Shown piece by piece: positions 49,272 through 60,975 of a stretch of 64,000 nucleotides of DNA (its first letter is position 1; every line of letters begins with the position of its first letter). The DNA lies in the NCBI RefSeq assembly GCF_963675165.1, contig NC_087377.1:12200632-12264631 (forward strand), in the 5' to 3' direction. A program made the translations under genes and the position numbers. Under the pieces are notes generated by a model, which was not told where the DNA came from, ran no database searches, and saw only the letters and a program-made list of their open reading frames with translations. This DNA comes from Halichondria panicea. Lineage: Eukaryota; Porifera; Demospongiae; Suberitida; Halichondriidae.

Positions 49272-50512
49272 ATTAGTTATTGCCCAGCCAGAGTGCAACA
49301 TGCCATATATTGCACTGGAGCAATATAATGCCCGAGGGCATTATGTCATCCAGTGCAATATATGGCATGTTGCACGAGGGCGCCGGCAATAACTAACTTG
49401 TTGCCCAATGACGTTAAACTCGTCTGACTGGTCATATAAATCGTAATAAAAGACATGTGTTTTGAAGGAATTTAGTGTATTCATTAGTTTTGCTGAATTC
49501 CATAGTAAATTTTTTAGGTTTTCTTCCCACTAGTAGTTGTAATGGTAGTAGCCTATAAAAGGGACCAACTGAGTGTTGGGTGGGATGGAATGGTGGGGCA
49601 TAAGTCCTAAATGGATATCTCTTAAAGAAATCTACTGCATTTACACACAGTGCAAGTGCATATATATGAAACGCCACCTGGGTCAAAAATAGAGTATCAG
49701 CAATCAGTGATTCCAGGAAATCGATGTACTAGCAATCAGTGATTGAGGAAATGGGTGGGGCCTGCAACATCTAGACCTAGTGAATCGATGCGCCAGCAAC
49801 TGATTCCAGGTAACTGATGCATGCACCCAGCAAACCAGTGATTTCAGGTAATCGGTGCTCCTCCAGTCATGGGCCTCATGGCAGATTAGTCTAGTCACAT
49901 GACAAAGTTATTGCAAGACAAGCCACGGCCACGTGGCAGTTGCTCGGTTCTACCCTACAACAACAATGTCCTTCACAGAAGACCAAGCAAAAAAGCTGCA
50001 GGAAGGGATTTCTGTGTTAAGTAGTATCCTGTCAACATATGACCTTGGCAATGGGTCACGTGACTGCAAAGCTGCAAGCATTGCGACATCACTAGCCACT
50101 GCCGGTGCAGGTGTGCATCGATTACAGGATCACAGTACTGTACTGGTAATCAATTGCAGGCCCATCCATTTCCTAGAATCACTGATTGCTGGATCGGTTT
50201 CCTGGAATCACTGATTGGTAGTACATGATTTCCTAGAATCACTGATTGCTAGTACATCGATTTCCTAGAATCACTGATTGCTAGTACATCGATTTCCTGG
50301 AATCACTGATTGCTGACAGTCTGGTCCTTGATGCTGATACTCTATTTTTGACCCAGGTGGCGTTCCATACATATAATCCAGTGCAAGTGCATATAATCCA
50401 GTGCATTATGCCATATAATGCAGTGCAATATATGGTAGCCATGGCAGTGATGCAACATGCTATATACTGAGCACTGGATTGCTTTGATCTGCCCACTCAC
50501 TGGGCAACAAGT
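49272..50512. mobile_element. 1.2-kb foldback element with inverted minisatellite arms
   Basis: Inner arms at about 49648-49745 and 50269-50400 are inverted copies (sharing CAGTGCAAGTGCATAT and GGGTCAAAAATAGAGTATCA). Both include several units of a roughly 33-bp repeat containing TTTCCTAGAATCACTGATTG (50154-50315) or its complement (49692-49870). Outer sequences TTGCCCAG(C/T)CA-like occur near both ends, and a local palindrome around TGCAACATGCCATATATTGC lies at 49291-49373. The unpaired centre (about 49890-50150) carries a short open frame. Confidence 0.7.
49966..50107 (+). other. Possible captured exon in foldback centre
   Basis: From ATG at 49966 the frame reads MSFTEDQAKKLQEGISVLSS, then ILSTYDLGNGSRDCKAAS to a possible donor (GTGCAG) near 50108. 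It is amphipathic and protein-like, but no family is recognised and no downstream exon was found. Confidence 0.25.
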
Positions 50513-50519
50513 GATATAT

Positions 50520-51865
50520 ATATATACAGCTTTGGTAAAGGACTAAAACTATTAATTTTAACTATTACAATTCAATCAACCCTATTATCATGTGCACTGG
50601 CATACTCACCTGCAATCTCGTAGTTCCTATTTTAGCCAATAGCGATGAATATCATTTATTAAAGTAGGTGTTGAATTGCTCAGTCAATCCAATGTGTGCA
50701 AAATTCACATGTGGTAAAGTTGAGTGGGTGTGATCAATCCCCTTGAGATACTGCAATCTGATTGGAGCTGGTGGAGTTGGTGGAATTCCAACAACAAGTG
50801 TGGATAGGCTTGATTCCCGACCTCCTTCCGGGCAACGGTAGAGGGTGGTTAATTTATGAGACTATGTTTCTGCACGGTTTCTGTCGCTGAATCTGTTGAC
50901 TTGCATATGGCTACGCCGCCCCGGAGTATTACGGCTACTTAATGGCCCAAGAGCGTAACTACTGACATACGAGTGCATATAGATGTTGGCATGGAGATTG
51001 TCCTGGGAACAGCAAGACACCGAGGCATAATAAAATATCTGTCACCTACTAGTATTCACTCTCATTTTGCCTATACCCATGCAGCCAAAGAAAGTGGTAT
51101 AGATTATAGATGATTATTGCAACATAATATGGACGAGGAACCTGGGTATCCAAAAAGTCCATTCTTTGGGTACAGAAGAGGTTTCCTGAGATGGTCTGCC
51201 ACTGCTCGATCCAGTCGAGAACATGCACATCTCTAAGGTTAACATGTACAACACTGCTGGTGAGATAGCCACATATTTGTAGTCACTTTAAAGCATCTCC
51301 TCTCCTTTGTACTACTGATTTTTACTGGTATGCAATAATGTAATTGAGACAGTGCTGTGATGGTTGAGGAAGATGGAAAGTAGCCAATAACATTAGATTT
51401 TCCAATACGTACCAATATGTACCAACACGGATTTTTACTCCAAATGGTGTTGGGACGACCAAACATCTTAATTACGCCATTATAGTACAGAGTCAGACAG
51501 TTTGAAAGTACTATAATTATACGTAACTTTCAGGTAGACTTGGTCACACAAGGAGTTTGTGATTATCAGATTTTGAGATTCATGTATCATGTATTATGGG
51601 TGGATATAACCTTCTGTATGGTAATCATTGAATGTCGAATACTAAGAATTATTGAATATTGACTTCTAAGATTAGTGAATATCAAATACTAAGAACTTAT
51701 GAAATTCTACTTTCAACTCAACCTTTCTCTTACGTACAAATTGCACGTTCTAATGTTATGCTTAGCCATGAATAAAATTATGAAGGAATCTAGTGTATAT
51801 ATAAAGATCAGTATCAGTACCTATTTGTCATTCAATCTGTAACGTAAAATTGAAGTGAAAGGTCA
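50520..51865. other. No gene recognised
   Basis: Intergenic sequence between the foldback element and the 51871 gene. It includes a possible upstream region with TATATATAAAG at about 51797-51807, roughly 65-75 bp before the start codon, which could serve as a promoter box. No exon is supported. Confidence 0.45.
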
Positions 51866-51870
51866 CAAAT

Positions 51871-53000
51871 ATGACAACTGTAAAGGTAAGTTAATTGTCA
51901 CTCTCTCTAATAATGCAGCAAGCTAAACTTATTCACAGAAATTCAGAAATAAAGACTACAACGAGTTGATTTTTATCTGGTTGTTGCTTGCAAACTTACT
52001 TTATACTGGAATCAGAGATGCTCTTCATGTTTTAGACAGGTTTGATGCACCATTGGGTGAAGCAATTGGAAACTTAACTGTCTTCTTCATAATGGGGCTG
52101 GTCGCTTGTATTCCTGGAATAATTGAATCAGTTCGTCTGTATCCTAAGAAAGAGTTGAATCAGCAAAGAGCTTGGTTGATTATGAAAACATGGATCCAAC
52201 TTGTTTGCATATCATTATGTTATTTTATTGGAGATAATTTGTACCAAACACTTAGTGTCCATGGCGAGCCTATAGGATGTGGTGATCGTTGCTTAACTAC
52301 TAGTCGAATCGCTTCACTAGCATGCTTAGGCATAGCAGCTGTATCCGTGTACTTAACACCCAGTTTGTTCAAAGAGATTGAAAGTGCTGCAAAATTTGAA
52401 GAGAAAAAGGAGGAAGAAAGCGAGAGAAACAGTGATCTGCTGCACATATTGCTGAAGCTGTTTGTTGAAGGAGTAAAAGTTGATATAATGTACACAACAC
52501 TACTTGGATTTGGTATGTCGTATGGGTTTGATTTTGACACAAAAAAAATGCAATATTGTGAAAACGGGAGCAAAGCATATGGCCTGCTAATCATTGTTAG
52601 TTGCTACTTGATTGCCATAGTTATTGCATTTATACAATATCGTAGCACTTTAATAAAATGTCAAGCCTGCAATCATGAAAAAAGAAAAAAATGGAGAAAG
52701 ATAGTTTCTGACATATGTACGTGGGACCGAATGCTTGCTATCTGCTGTTGCCTTTTTTTCCTTTTTTTTCTTGTCATGTTCACACTTGCCGACAATCCCC
52801 TACCGTTAGAATACGAACTTTGCAATTATAACTCCTCTTCCCCAGAATATCGCCTTACCAAGCAACGTATCTTTCAAGTGAAAAGTGCTTTGAGTTTCAT
52901 ATGCTTTCTATTGGTATTAGTACCCGTATTTGCTCTCTTTTGCATTAATTTTATTAATTCACTGTTCTACGCTCTAATAACACATGTGCGAATGCATTAA
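51871..53000 (+). CDS. Unidentified multi-pass membrane protein (about eight helices)
   Basis: Two exons: 51871-51885 (MTTVK) and 51939-53000, joined in phase 0 across a 53-bp intron (GTAAGT...TTCACAG), 358 residues with TAA at 52998-53000. The long exon lacks an ATG at its start, so the short first exon supplies it. Hydrophobic segments, approximate residues: 14-31 (LIFIWLLLANLLYTG), 48-68 (LTVFFIMGLVACIPGIIE), 84-105 (IQLVCISLCYFIGDNL), 125-145 (ASLACLGIAAVSVYL), 180-200 (VDIMYTTLLGFGMSYGF), 215-237 (LLIIVSCYLIAIVIAFI), 265-285 (LAICCCLFFLFFLVMFTL), 320-348 (SFICFLLVLVPVFALFCINF). A charged linker (FEEKKEEESERNS) separates helices 4 and 5. Cysteines are frequent in the helices. No family was recognised. 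It is the only intact non-receptor gene seen, and its 15-bp first exon and phase-0 intron resemble those of R2. Confidence 0.85.
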
Positions 53001-53640
53001 GTAAAAATTAGGAATTAGACACATTCTACTTTACTGTTTTTATAGAACCATTTTTTAACATCTAAAGAAGGTATATACCCATTTTGAAACAAATCAATTG
53101 AGTATTATTTTGTTATACAGAATTCAGTTAGAAAGCATACAAGTAAAACAATAGACAGTTGCACTAACACTCTATTTAACGTCCTGATTGCTATGACCTT
53201 TGACCTAATTATAATTAACATGTAACAATTATGTAGGAAGTGGTAAGAATGATTTCCCCAAAAATTCCAAGAAGCCATCCTGCTTACAAATCATGTACTA
53301 CAATGTGTTGAACTTTTAAAGCTTCATATTTCAAAACCGGAAATGTGTCAATTCCTAATTTTTACTTGATGCATTCACATAATTATATATATACTCGTCG
53401 ACTTTTCCTTGTTTACAATACATGTGTGAAAACGTGTGTACATTATTATTTTTATAGCTATTTAAGAAAAAAGTGCTCTTATTTTTATTTTTTCATGTGT
53501 ACCATTTTATATTTTTATTGGTATGAAATCTATGGCCACGCAGATTCACCTAATTGTGTACCGGTGTAGAAGCAATATGGGGCTTCCCCCGATTTTGGGG
53601 CCCCCCCCATAGCCCTATTTCACTAGCGCTTTGAGGACCT
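53001..53640. other. No gene recognised
   Basis: AT-rich 3' flank of the multi-pass gene, ending in a G/C run region (53580-53610) before R8. Ig and FN3 exons expected upstream of R8 are not present here. Confidence 0.55.
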
Positions 53641-53645
53641 TCCAG

Positions 53646-54413
53646 TAATATGGGGCCCTTGGACAAGTGTCCAGCAGATTGCCAGGATCCACAGTAACCA
53701 TCCAGTGTGATGCTGGGTATGTGTCTGCGATTACAATGGTGACATGTGAGGGTACTCTGATGTGGAGTCCAGACCCTGAGGCTATTGAGTGTACATCACT
53801 AACCACACCTACTCCCACAACTCGTGAGTTAAGCTCGTGGCTGTGTATGGATAATTAATGTGTTCAATATTAATTCTTCACACAGTCCCCCCTCCAATGA
53901 ACTGCACAGCTTCACTACTCCCACCACGGGATGGCACCATCAGTAATTATTCAGTACCAGCTATTCCCGGTACTCATGTGACTTTCCAGTGTGACAATGG
54001 ACTGTTCCCTGGGGGGGTAATGACTGCCACCTGTCTAGCTACGGGAGAGTGGGACAGGAACACGAGGGAGATTGTCTGCAGAGGCAAGCGTATTCATTAC
54101 TTGAATACACTTGTAATCATAATTCTCTCTTGAACCACCTACAGCTGCTCTTTGTAATTGTGCCAGCCTATCTGCAGCTGTCTCCATCAGTGTGGTTGTC
54201 ACGGCAGCTCTATTTACAATCATTGGATTGTTGATAGGACTCTTGATAATGCATTTGTTCATACATAAGAAGGCAGTGTACTCCCCGTCAGCTAAAGAGC
54301 AAGCTAATGTAGGACCCACTGTACCAGCTGGTCCTGTTTATGAAGAGGTGTTACCCAAAGAGGAGACTAACCAGGCTTATGGACCATTAGTAATTTCATC
54401 AACAGTTAATTAA
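53646..54413 (+). pseudogene. R8: truncated receptor copy (two CCP modules plus tail)
   Basis: Exons: about 53646-53823 (CCP, 178 nt, so one base off the multiple of three required of a phase 1-1 exon; first cysteine not found, later GSTVTIQCDAGY and VTCEGTLMWSPDPEAIEC intact), 53886-54083 (CCP, CQ/CDNGLFPGGVMTATC) and 54145-54413 (membrane helix and tail). The donor at 54084 is GC (AGAG|GCAAGC), a recognised minor donor class. The tail has PVYEEVLPKEE, lacks the IELN segment by deletion, then NQAYGPL and a novel extension VISSTVN. No signal peptide, Ig or FN3 exon lies upstream. Probably a pseudogene; the last two exons alone remain open. Confidence 0.75.
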
Positions 54414-54639
54414 TGTAGATGTACATAGCACTATACATCCGTTCATTATCAACAACCTAGCTAAGAACAATGTAAACAATAACATTGTTCATTAAAAAGC
54501 CACTACATGTTTTGTATCAAAAGAAGTAATTCAAAGAAGCTATAATAATAATATGCAGTTCAATATATGTACCTGCAGCCAATGAAAATGATAATAGCAT
54601 GTGGCATAAAGTTAAAAAAATTAGGCAGCTGTATATAAC

Positions 54640-55140
54640 TAAAATTAATAACAGACACTGTTTAGTGTCTATGCGTACGATGGGGTTTTAGAAGCCTTAG
54701 AATCGTAAAGGCACTGCTGTATATAGTATCCTTAGTGCGGTAAAGGTGGCACAACAAGTGCCTGGGGTGTTTTAAATCCCATAGACACCAATACTAGTAT
54801 ATGCGTGCGCAATCTCTCTACATGGCTTCTATAGAAACCGTGATAAAAGCAAGCATACTGTAAACGCTATGTCAAACCTTTAAGAAACTCCACACAATCT
54901 CAACGTGCAACTATTAAAACAGCCACTCCCACTCTCTATATGCAGTACACGCTTATACCACCTCTGAGGCACTTCTCACATGTAGATCATATAAAAGTTA
55001 GACACTGTTTTGGAGGTGTCTATGGGATATAGAAAGAAGCCCAAAGGCACTGTTTTAGTATCCCGAGCGTAGCGAGGGTACTACAAGTGGCTGAGGGCTT
55101 CTAAATCACGTCGACACCGACAAAACAATGTCTCTAGATA
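54640..55140. repeat. Cluster of related palindromic repeats
   Basis: Units near 54652-54795 and 55001-55135 share GACACTGTTT and GTGTCTATGGGAT blocks and contain inverted segments (TCCCGAGCGTAGCGAGGGTA). No coding frame. Probably two or more decayed MITEs. Confidence 0.5.
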
Positions 55141-55424
55141 CTAGTACGCATGCGCAAACCTTGACTACAATACAGCAAATTTATTTTGCTTGACAACAGG
55201 ATACTAAGTACGTAAGTTGCGGGTATACTAAGTCCCACAGTATACCTTCTCTGAGGTACTTTTCCATGTACTTCACATGTACAGTTAAGTACGTCTTATC
55301 CTAACGTCTAATATGCACACGTACAAAGGAATCCTGAAAGACACTATATGATTTGACAGTTGTCTTATAGGCTTTGAGTTGTTGGCCTAAGTCATGTAGC
55401 TACGTATATATAGATATTATTCAA

Positions 55425-55560
55425 AGACTGACATTGGATTGTGTTGTTTTATTCACACTCTGAAGATCATTCTCCCCAGCAGCTGACAGAGTGAGGTGAG
55501 ACAGTCCACTCCAGCAGACTGCACCAGGCATTGTCACTGCTCTGTGAGGGGGAGTACTCG
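55425..55560 (-). pseudogene. Lone 3' exon of the HEAT gene
   Basis: Minus-strand copy of the QSAGVDCLTSLCQLLG exon with a few bases changed. Neighbouring sequence to 55730 resembles the following introns, but other exons are missing. Confidence 0.6.
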
Positions 55561-56235
55561 TAACAAGTGGAGTATGCAGATCTCATATCTTGAAATAGCT
55601 TAAATGTAGGAAACAAGGACAGAGCAACATTGAAGAAGTTAGATACATGTAGTACGTCACAGTACAATTACATAAATACAAGAAAATGTTCTGTGGAATC
55701 TACTTAGAAAGTTTCTTACAGTGTCAGAAAATTTAGGTGATCTCAACCCAACCTATCGATAGTACAACATACATCACAAAAGTAACTTTACTTTGAGAGC
55801 ATAGGGTCACCAGAGGACGTCCGACATGTGTTCACGAATAATTACTACAAGTGCTAGTGTATTTTTTGGATCACGCAATGACATCAATGCACTGGTCATA
55901 TTTTTGCAGAATGCCCAAAAAATAAATTAGTGGTCCAGGTCAGAGGTCAAAATAGCCACGTGATCTAGCAAAATGTTGTAATATTTTTCTAAAGTGACTT
56001 TTGTGGTGTGTTGTTGTGACTTCGTTTGTGGTTTTATACATCCTTTTTTTGCCTGCCACCCTGGTCTGTTTTTGGGGATTAAAAGTACGTGAAACATAAG
56101 ATCAATTTGGTGTGGCCTAGATGAGCAATATTTAGTGGGATGCATTTTCGTGGCTTTGAGATATGTAAGCCTACCTGCACAGACACATCACCTTAACAAA
56201 CAAGATACCGTATATGCTCAATCAGAGGCCGCTCT

Positions 56236-57200
56236 TTTGCTATAAAACCTATATAATTATAATAATTATGTGGTTTTTCTGACTTTCCTCAATAATTATT
56301 ACATGTTTAGTACACGTGTTTTTTTCTTCATGAACCAAGTGATCGATTAAGCTCTGCAGTTATTAATTATGCCTCGATGTGCGGTAATTAATAATATTTG
56401 CAATTAATAATACTTGCAACTTTCATAAATAATGGGCCGGCGGCGGCATGTTTACAGGCATCTGTAAACTGATACTGTAAACAAAGCTGGAGTACACAAA
56501 CTTTCATAAATAATGGCATGTTTACAGGCATCTGTAAACTGATACTGTAAACAAAGCTGGAGTACACATGCATGTATTTATAAGAAAAAACAACAATTAA
56601 GAGAAGCTACATAATTATACATTGTACACTGTTCTGTCAGACTTGAATCCTGCAGCACATACAGAGTACATAAAGTATCTGGTATGAAGTTAGGATATCA
56701 ATAATAAATATTCAATAAGTGCTGGGAAGAAGGGCCTGGGGTATAGTGAGATGGTGAGAGATTGTCACTGATAGTGGAGGAAAAAGGGGGGAGTGGGGGA
56801 TCGATTGTGGGAAACAGTGGAGAAATGCCATTATGGGGTGGGATTGTGGGAAATAGATAAAGTGGCTGAAGTGACTGAAGGTCATAGGTAAAGTCGTCCT
56901 AAGCCTAAGCTTAATGAGCAGGGCTTTGAGTTAATTTTCATAAAAACTTTTATATAGCAGTGGCGTAGGAAACAATTTTTCAATGGGGGGCTCTAGTTTT
57001 TTGAATGGACAAAAAGCACTGTTATCTACATAGTGAAACCCTTGGAGCCCCCCTTCCTACGCCATTGTATAGCAAACTATAGACATTACGCAAAGACTCA
57101 CATTGCATGGATTATATATGTTGTTCTGTTCTCCCTCTGAGGATCATTCTCCCCAGCAGCTGATAGAGACAGTCCACTCCAGCAGACTGCACCAGGCGCA
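56236..57200. repeat. Segmental duplication, copy 2 (partner 40600-41600)
   Basis: Same order as 40600-41600, including the small MITE (56958-57067) and a HEAT-exon scrap (57070-57195). It contains an extra tandem duplication of about 90 bp around 56410-56575 (ATGTTTACAGGCATCTGTAA twice), absent from the other copy. Confidence 0.8.
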
Positions 57201-57435
57201 TACTATGTAATAACACAATAATAATACGATTTGAGACGGTTATATGCAGTCGTCATCTTAGGCTTTAAGTTGTTGCCCTAAGTCATGTAGCTACGTAGAT
57301 ATTATTCAAAGACTCACATTGGATTGTTTTGTTCTATTCTCCCTCTGAGGATCATTCTCCCCAGCAGCTGACAGAGTGAGGTGAGACAGTCCACTCCAGC
57401 AGACTGCACCAGGAAACTGTCACTACACTCTCTGG

Positions 57436-57494
57436 GTGTGTGCGTATGTGTGTGTGTGTATGTGTGTGTGTGTGTGTGTGTATGGGGGGGGGGG
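57436..57494. repeat. (GT)n tract with G run
   Basis: Imperfect GT repeat followed by about 15 Gs, in an intron of the HEAT composite locus. Confidence 0.9.
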
Positions 57495-60400
57495 GGGGTA
57501 CATCTAAATACCTGGAGTACATTATTCAATGTTGAAATTGCAACAAAGTACACAAACAGATATTTTGGAGCAAACTTAGCTTGTATGATTTTGTAAATAA
57601 TGGCTTCTACAAATAACTCACCAGTCCAGGAACAGCTCGAGGTGTCCCTTGAACACTCGATCTCTTACCCAGCAACTTGGTAAGCACTGGCAACTGTGGA
57701 CATGCAGAGAAAGAGCACCCTCAGGATAGCGTAGTCACAGTACAACACAAATTCAATGTTCTGTGGAATCCATTTTGAAAGTTTCTTACAGTGTAAGCTT
57801 TTAAGTACCCTGTTTCAGTGAAGCACTGGTGTCTAAGAAATTTCAACCCATACACTAGCTATCACTAAAGCAACTGGAGAGTTACTTTCATATGTCTTAC
57901 TCATCTCACTGGAGCAGTGTCTTCAGGAGGTTGATGTGTTGAGGGTAGTGTCTGTGTTGTAGTGTCTCAGCACAAAGGGGGAGGAGGGAGGACACTCGGT
58001 CACCACACCCACTCAGTTCTCCAAGCAGGAGAAGGGAACTGGAGGGGAGGGGAGGTGCACATGATTAGGTTCAGTCAATTACATTCACGAGCTGTACTCA
58101 ACACTTAGACACTTGGATCCTTGTGTATCACTAGTGACCACTACATTTATACCACATGCACCCTTTAAAAGTACCCTTATCACACACATCTTTGTACATG
58201 ATCAGTACACCTAATCTACACAACATCAACATACCTTTATCCCATACCCCACTACACCCTCAATCACCAGAGGAGGTAGGACATGCATCACATGCGCCTC
58301 AGTAATTAACAATCCAGGTTTAACCCCAAAGATTTACAGAAGGATTTGTGCATGAAAAATGCGGATCTTCAAGTAGCCAAAACAGCAGCGATCCCACGGT
58401 AATTTTCTCAGCTATCATGTAGGTAAAGGATAGCACTAACTTTTGAATCAGCGATCCCAGTGGGAATCCCAGCTCAATAGCTTGAAACTCACCATCAAAC
58501 CTACTGTATATAAGCTACTACAGAGAGCAGTCTAGGGAAGTTAACTCAGGTTGGTTGCCGTCTTCCATAACCATTTACAATACTCAAGATTACTAAAAGG
58601 TGATGTAAACATTGTATGCCACACATTCCTTTGCCATACGACTGATGACACATGTTCCACCTCCTCTGCTCAATCAGGTAGCATATTCACACACATCACA
58701 TGCACACCCTCACCCCTCACTCTTCTCCTGGCTTGTGATACGGTAGTGTGAGTCTATACATCCTCCCCTTCTCATTTTGGAGACCAGTGAACCACACGAG
58801 TACACCTGCTGGTCAGTGCGGTCCGGGTTGTCATGGATACGACCCCCCCTAAGTACAGCTGGTCCAGGATCAATATACCAAAGGAGCTGAGGAAGGGGGA
58901 GGATGAAGTAGTAAAATAAGCTGGTTTCTTAAAACACAATCGTCTATTAACATTAATTTACATCAAACACAATCTTGCAGACAGCTGTTCAGGTATAGTA
59001 ACACAGTCGATAGAGCTTTAAGCGCTCACAATATTGATTGCCAAACAGCAGCTCACAAGGTTAGAGAGAAACTTTGAGTGCTGTACAAGTGAAATACAAG
59101 ATGGAGATAAGACAAGGAATGTAGTGGTCACCCACAACTTGATGATCTGTTACAGAACACAAAGGATTCAGAAGGTAATACACTCCATACTAATACAACC
59201 ACAGCCAGCTACATGTAGGTACCATATAATACAGTGCAACTAGTATATTCATAATGGGGCTTTCATATATACTTGTAGTGTTGTTTTCACACTGTCAGCT
59301 AGTGAACAAAGAGCACGACTATTCTACACATACTATGAAAAGGTATAAATGAACTGAACACAAATACATTTTACTATCTCAGTACACGTCAAATTATCAG
59401 CACAGTCTATAGTCTGTACAGTGTCTCACCATAGGCCTTGGTGACGCTGGTGAGAGCAGCAGCTGCCCCTTGTCTAACTGAGGGTATGCTGTGCCCAAGG
59501 TTGGCAAAGAACAGTGTGAACAGTTCATCTAGCCACGATCTGAGGAGACCAGCAGTCACTCAGTTATAAGTCACTAACAAAGCTCCAAATCAAAAACAAT
59601 TAATGCAATATAATTATAGTGTAGTGATATCGTACAGATAAAGGAAGTGAGAGCACAGTGCCATACACTTGATTGAATAAAAGTTGACAGATAAGCTTTT
59701 TGGATTGTCTAATCAATTAACATGGCAATTGTACTAAATTAGTTACAGTGTTTTTCTCTTCTTGGAAGCATTCCAGGAAGTTACCACAGGCGACTAAAGA
59801 AGGGGGCGGGATATGAACTGATTTAAGTTGTTGGCCTAAGTCATAATTATTATATTTATACAAGCCTAAGTCATGTAGCTACGTATTATTATAGTCAAAG
59901 ACTCACATTGGATTGTGTTCTATTCTCCCTCTGAGGATCATTCTCCCCAGTAGCTGACAGAGTGAGGTGAGACAGTCCACTCCAGCAGACTGCACCACCA
60001 GGGCATTGTCACTGCTCTGTGAGGGTGGGGGGTACTTGTAATAACTGGAGTATGCAGATCTCATTATCCATGAAATAGCGGAAACAAGGACAGAGCAACA
60101 TCGAACACACTCAAAGAAGTTAGATACGTGTAGTCACAGTACAATTACACAAATACAAGAAAATGTTCTGTGGAACCTACTTCAAAAGTTTCTGACAGTG
60201 TCAGCTTTTGAGGAAATTTAGGTGATCTAGCTGGCTAAGAAATTTCAACCCACGCTAGCTATCGATAGTACAACATGCATCACTAAATTAATTTTATAGA
60301 CTTAAGAGAGTATATATATAGGGTCACCACAAGAGGATGTCCGATATACGTGCGCCTGGATATTATCACACAATGACATCAATGTACTGAACTTATAGTG

Positions 60401-60903
60401 ATTCGTGCACGCATACTGGGGTCATACTGAATGACAAAATGAGTATATCACAAAACATAATTCAACTACTTTTATATCTTTCTCATTTCACCAGTTTGAG
60501 CAGAGTCTCCAAGAGGTTGATGTGTTGTAGTGTCTCAGCACAGAGGGGGAGAAGGGAGGACACCCGGTCAACATACCTACAAGTAGTAGAATGAAACTGG
60601 AGGGGGTGTAAAATATTAGATTTGGTTAAAATTGCTACTACGTAAACTCTGCAGTGCCTCGATTTACACCACACAAAGCATTCACAGCTCACCTATGTAT
60701 ATAAAAAATCTCTTGTGTACATTGGCATATCTACCACAACATCACAAAAGCATGTATGTACCCTTATCACAAACACTTATGTACATAATAAGGTAGCATA
60801 CCTTTATCCCATACCCCACTACACCATAAAGTTTCAAACATTGTCATGGAGACACTACAACAGTATGCTCACCAGTAGTCTCACGTGCGGTTTCAGACAA
60901 TCC

Positions 60904-60905
<2 letters not shown>

Positions 60906-60974
<69 letters not shown>

Positions 60975-60975
60975 G
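60906..60975. repeat. (GT)n microsatellite
   Basis: Nearly pure GT tract of about 70 bp in the intron next to the DCLKPHV exon. Confidence 0.95.

Noticed and set aside
49692-50315. CRISPR-like array of about 33-bp repeats
   Set aside because: The units are contiguous minisatellite repeats within an inverted-repeat element of a eukaryotic genome, with no spacers or cas genes.
51966-53000. Multi-pass gene starting at the TTG at 51966
   Set aside because: A short exon with ATG and good splice sites joins in phase just upstream, giving a better start.
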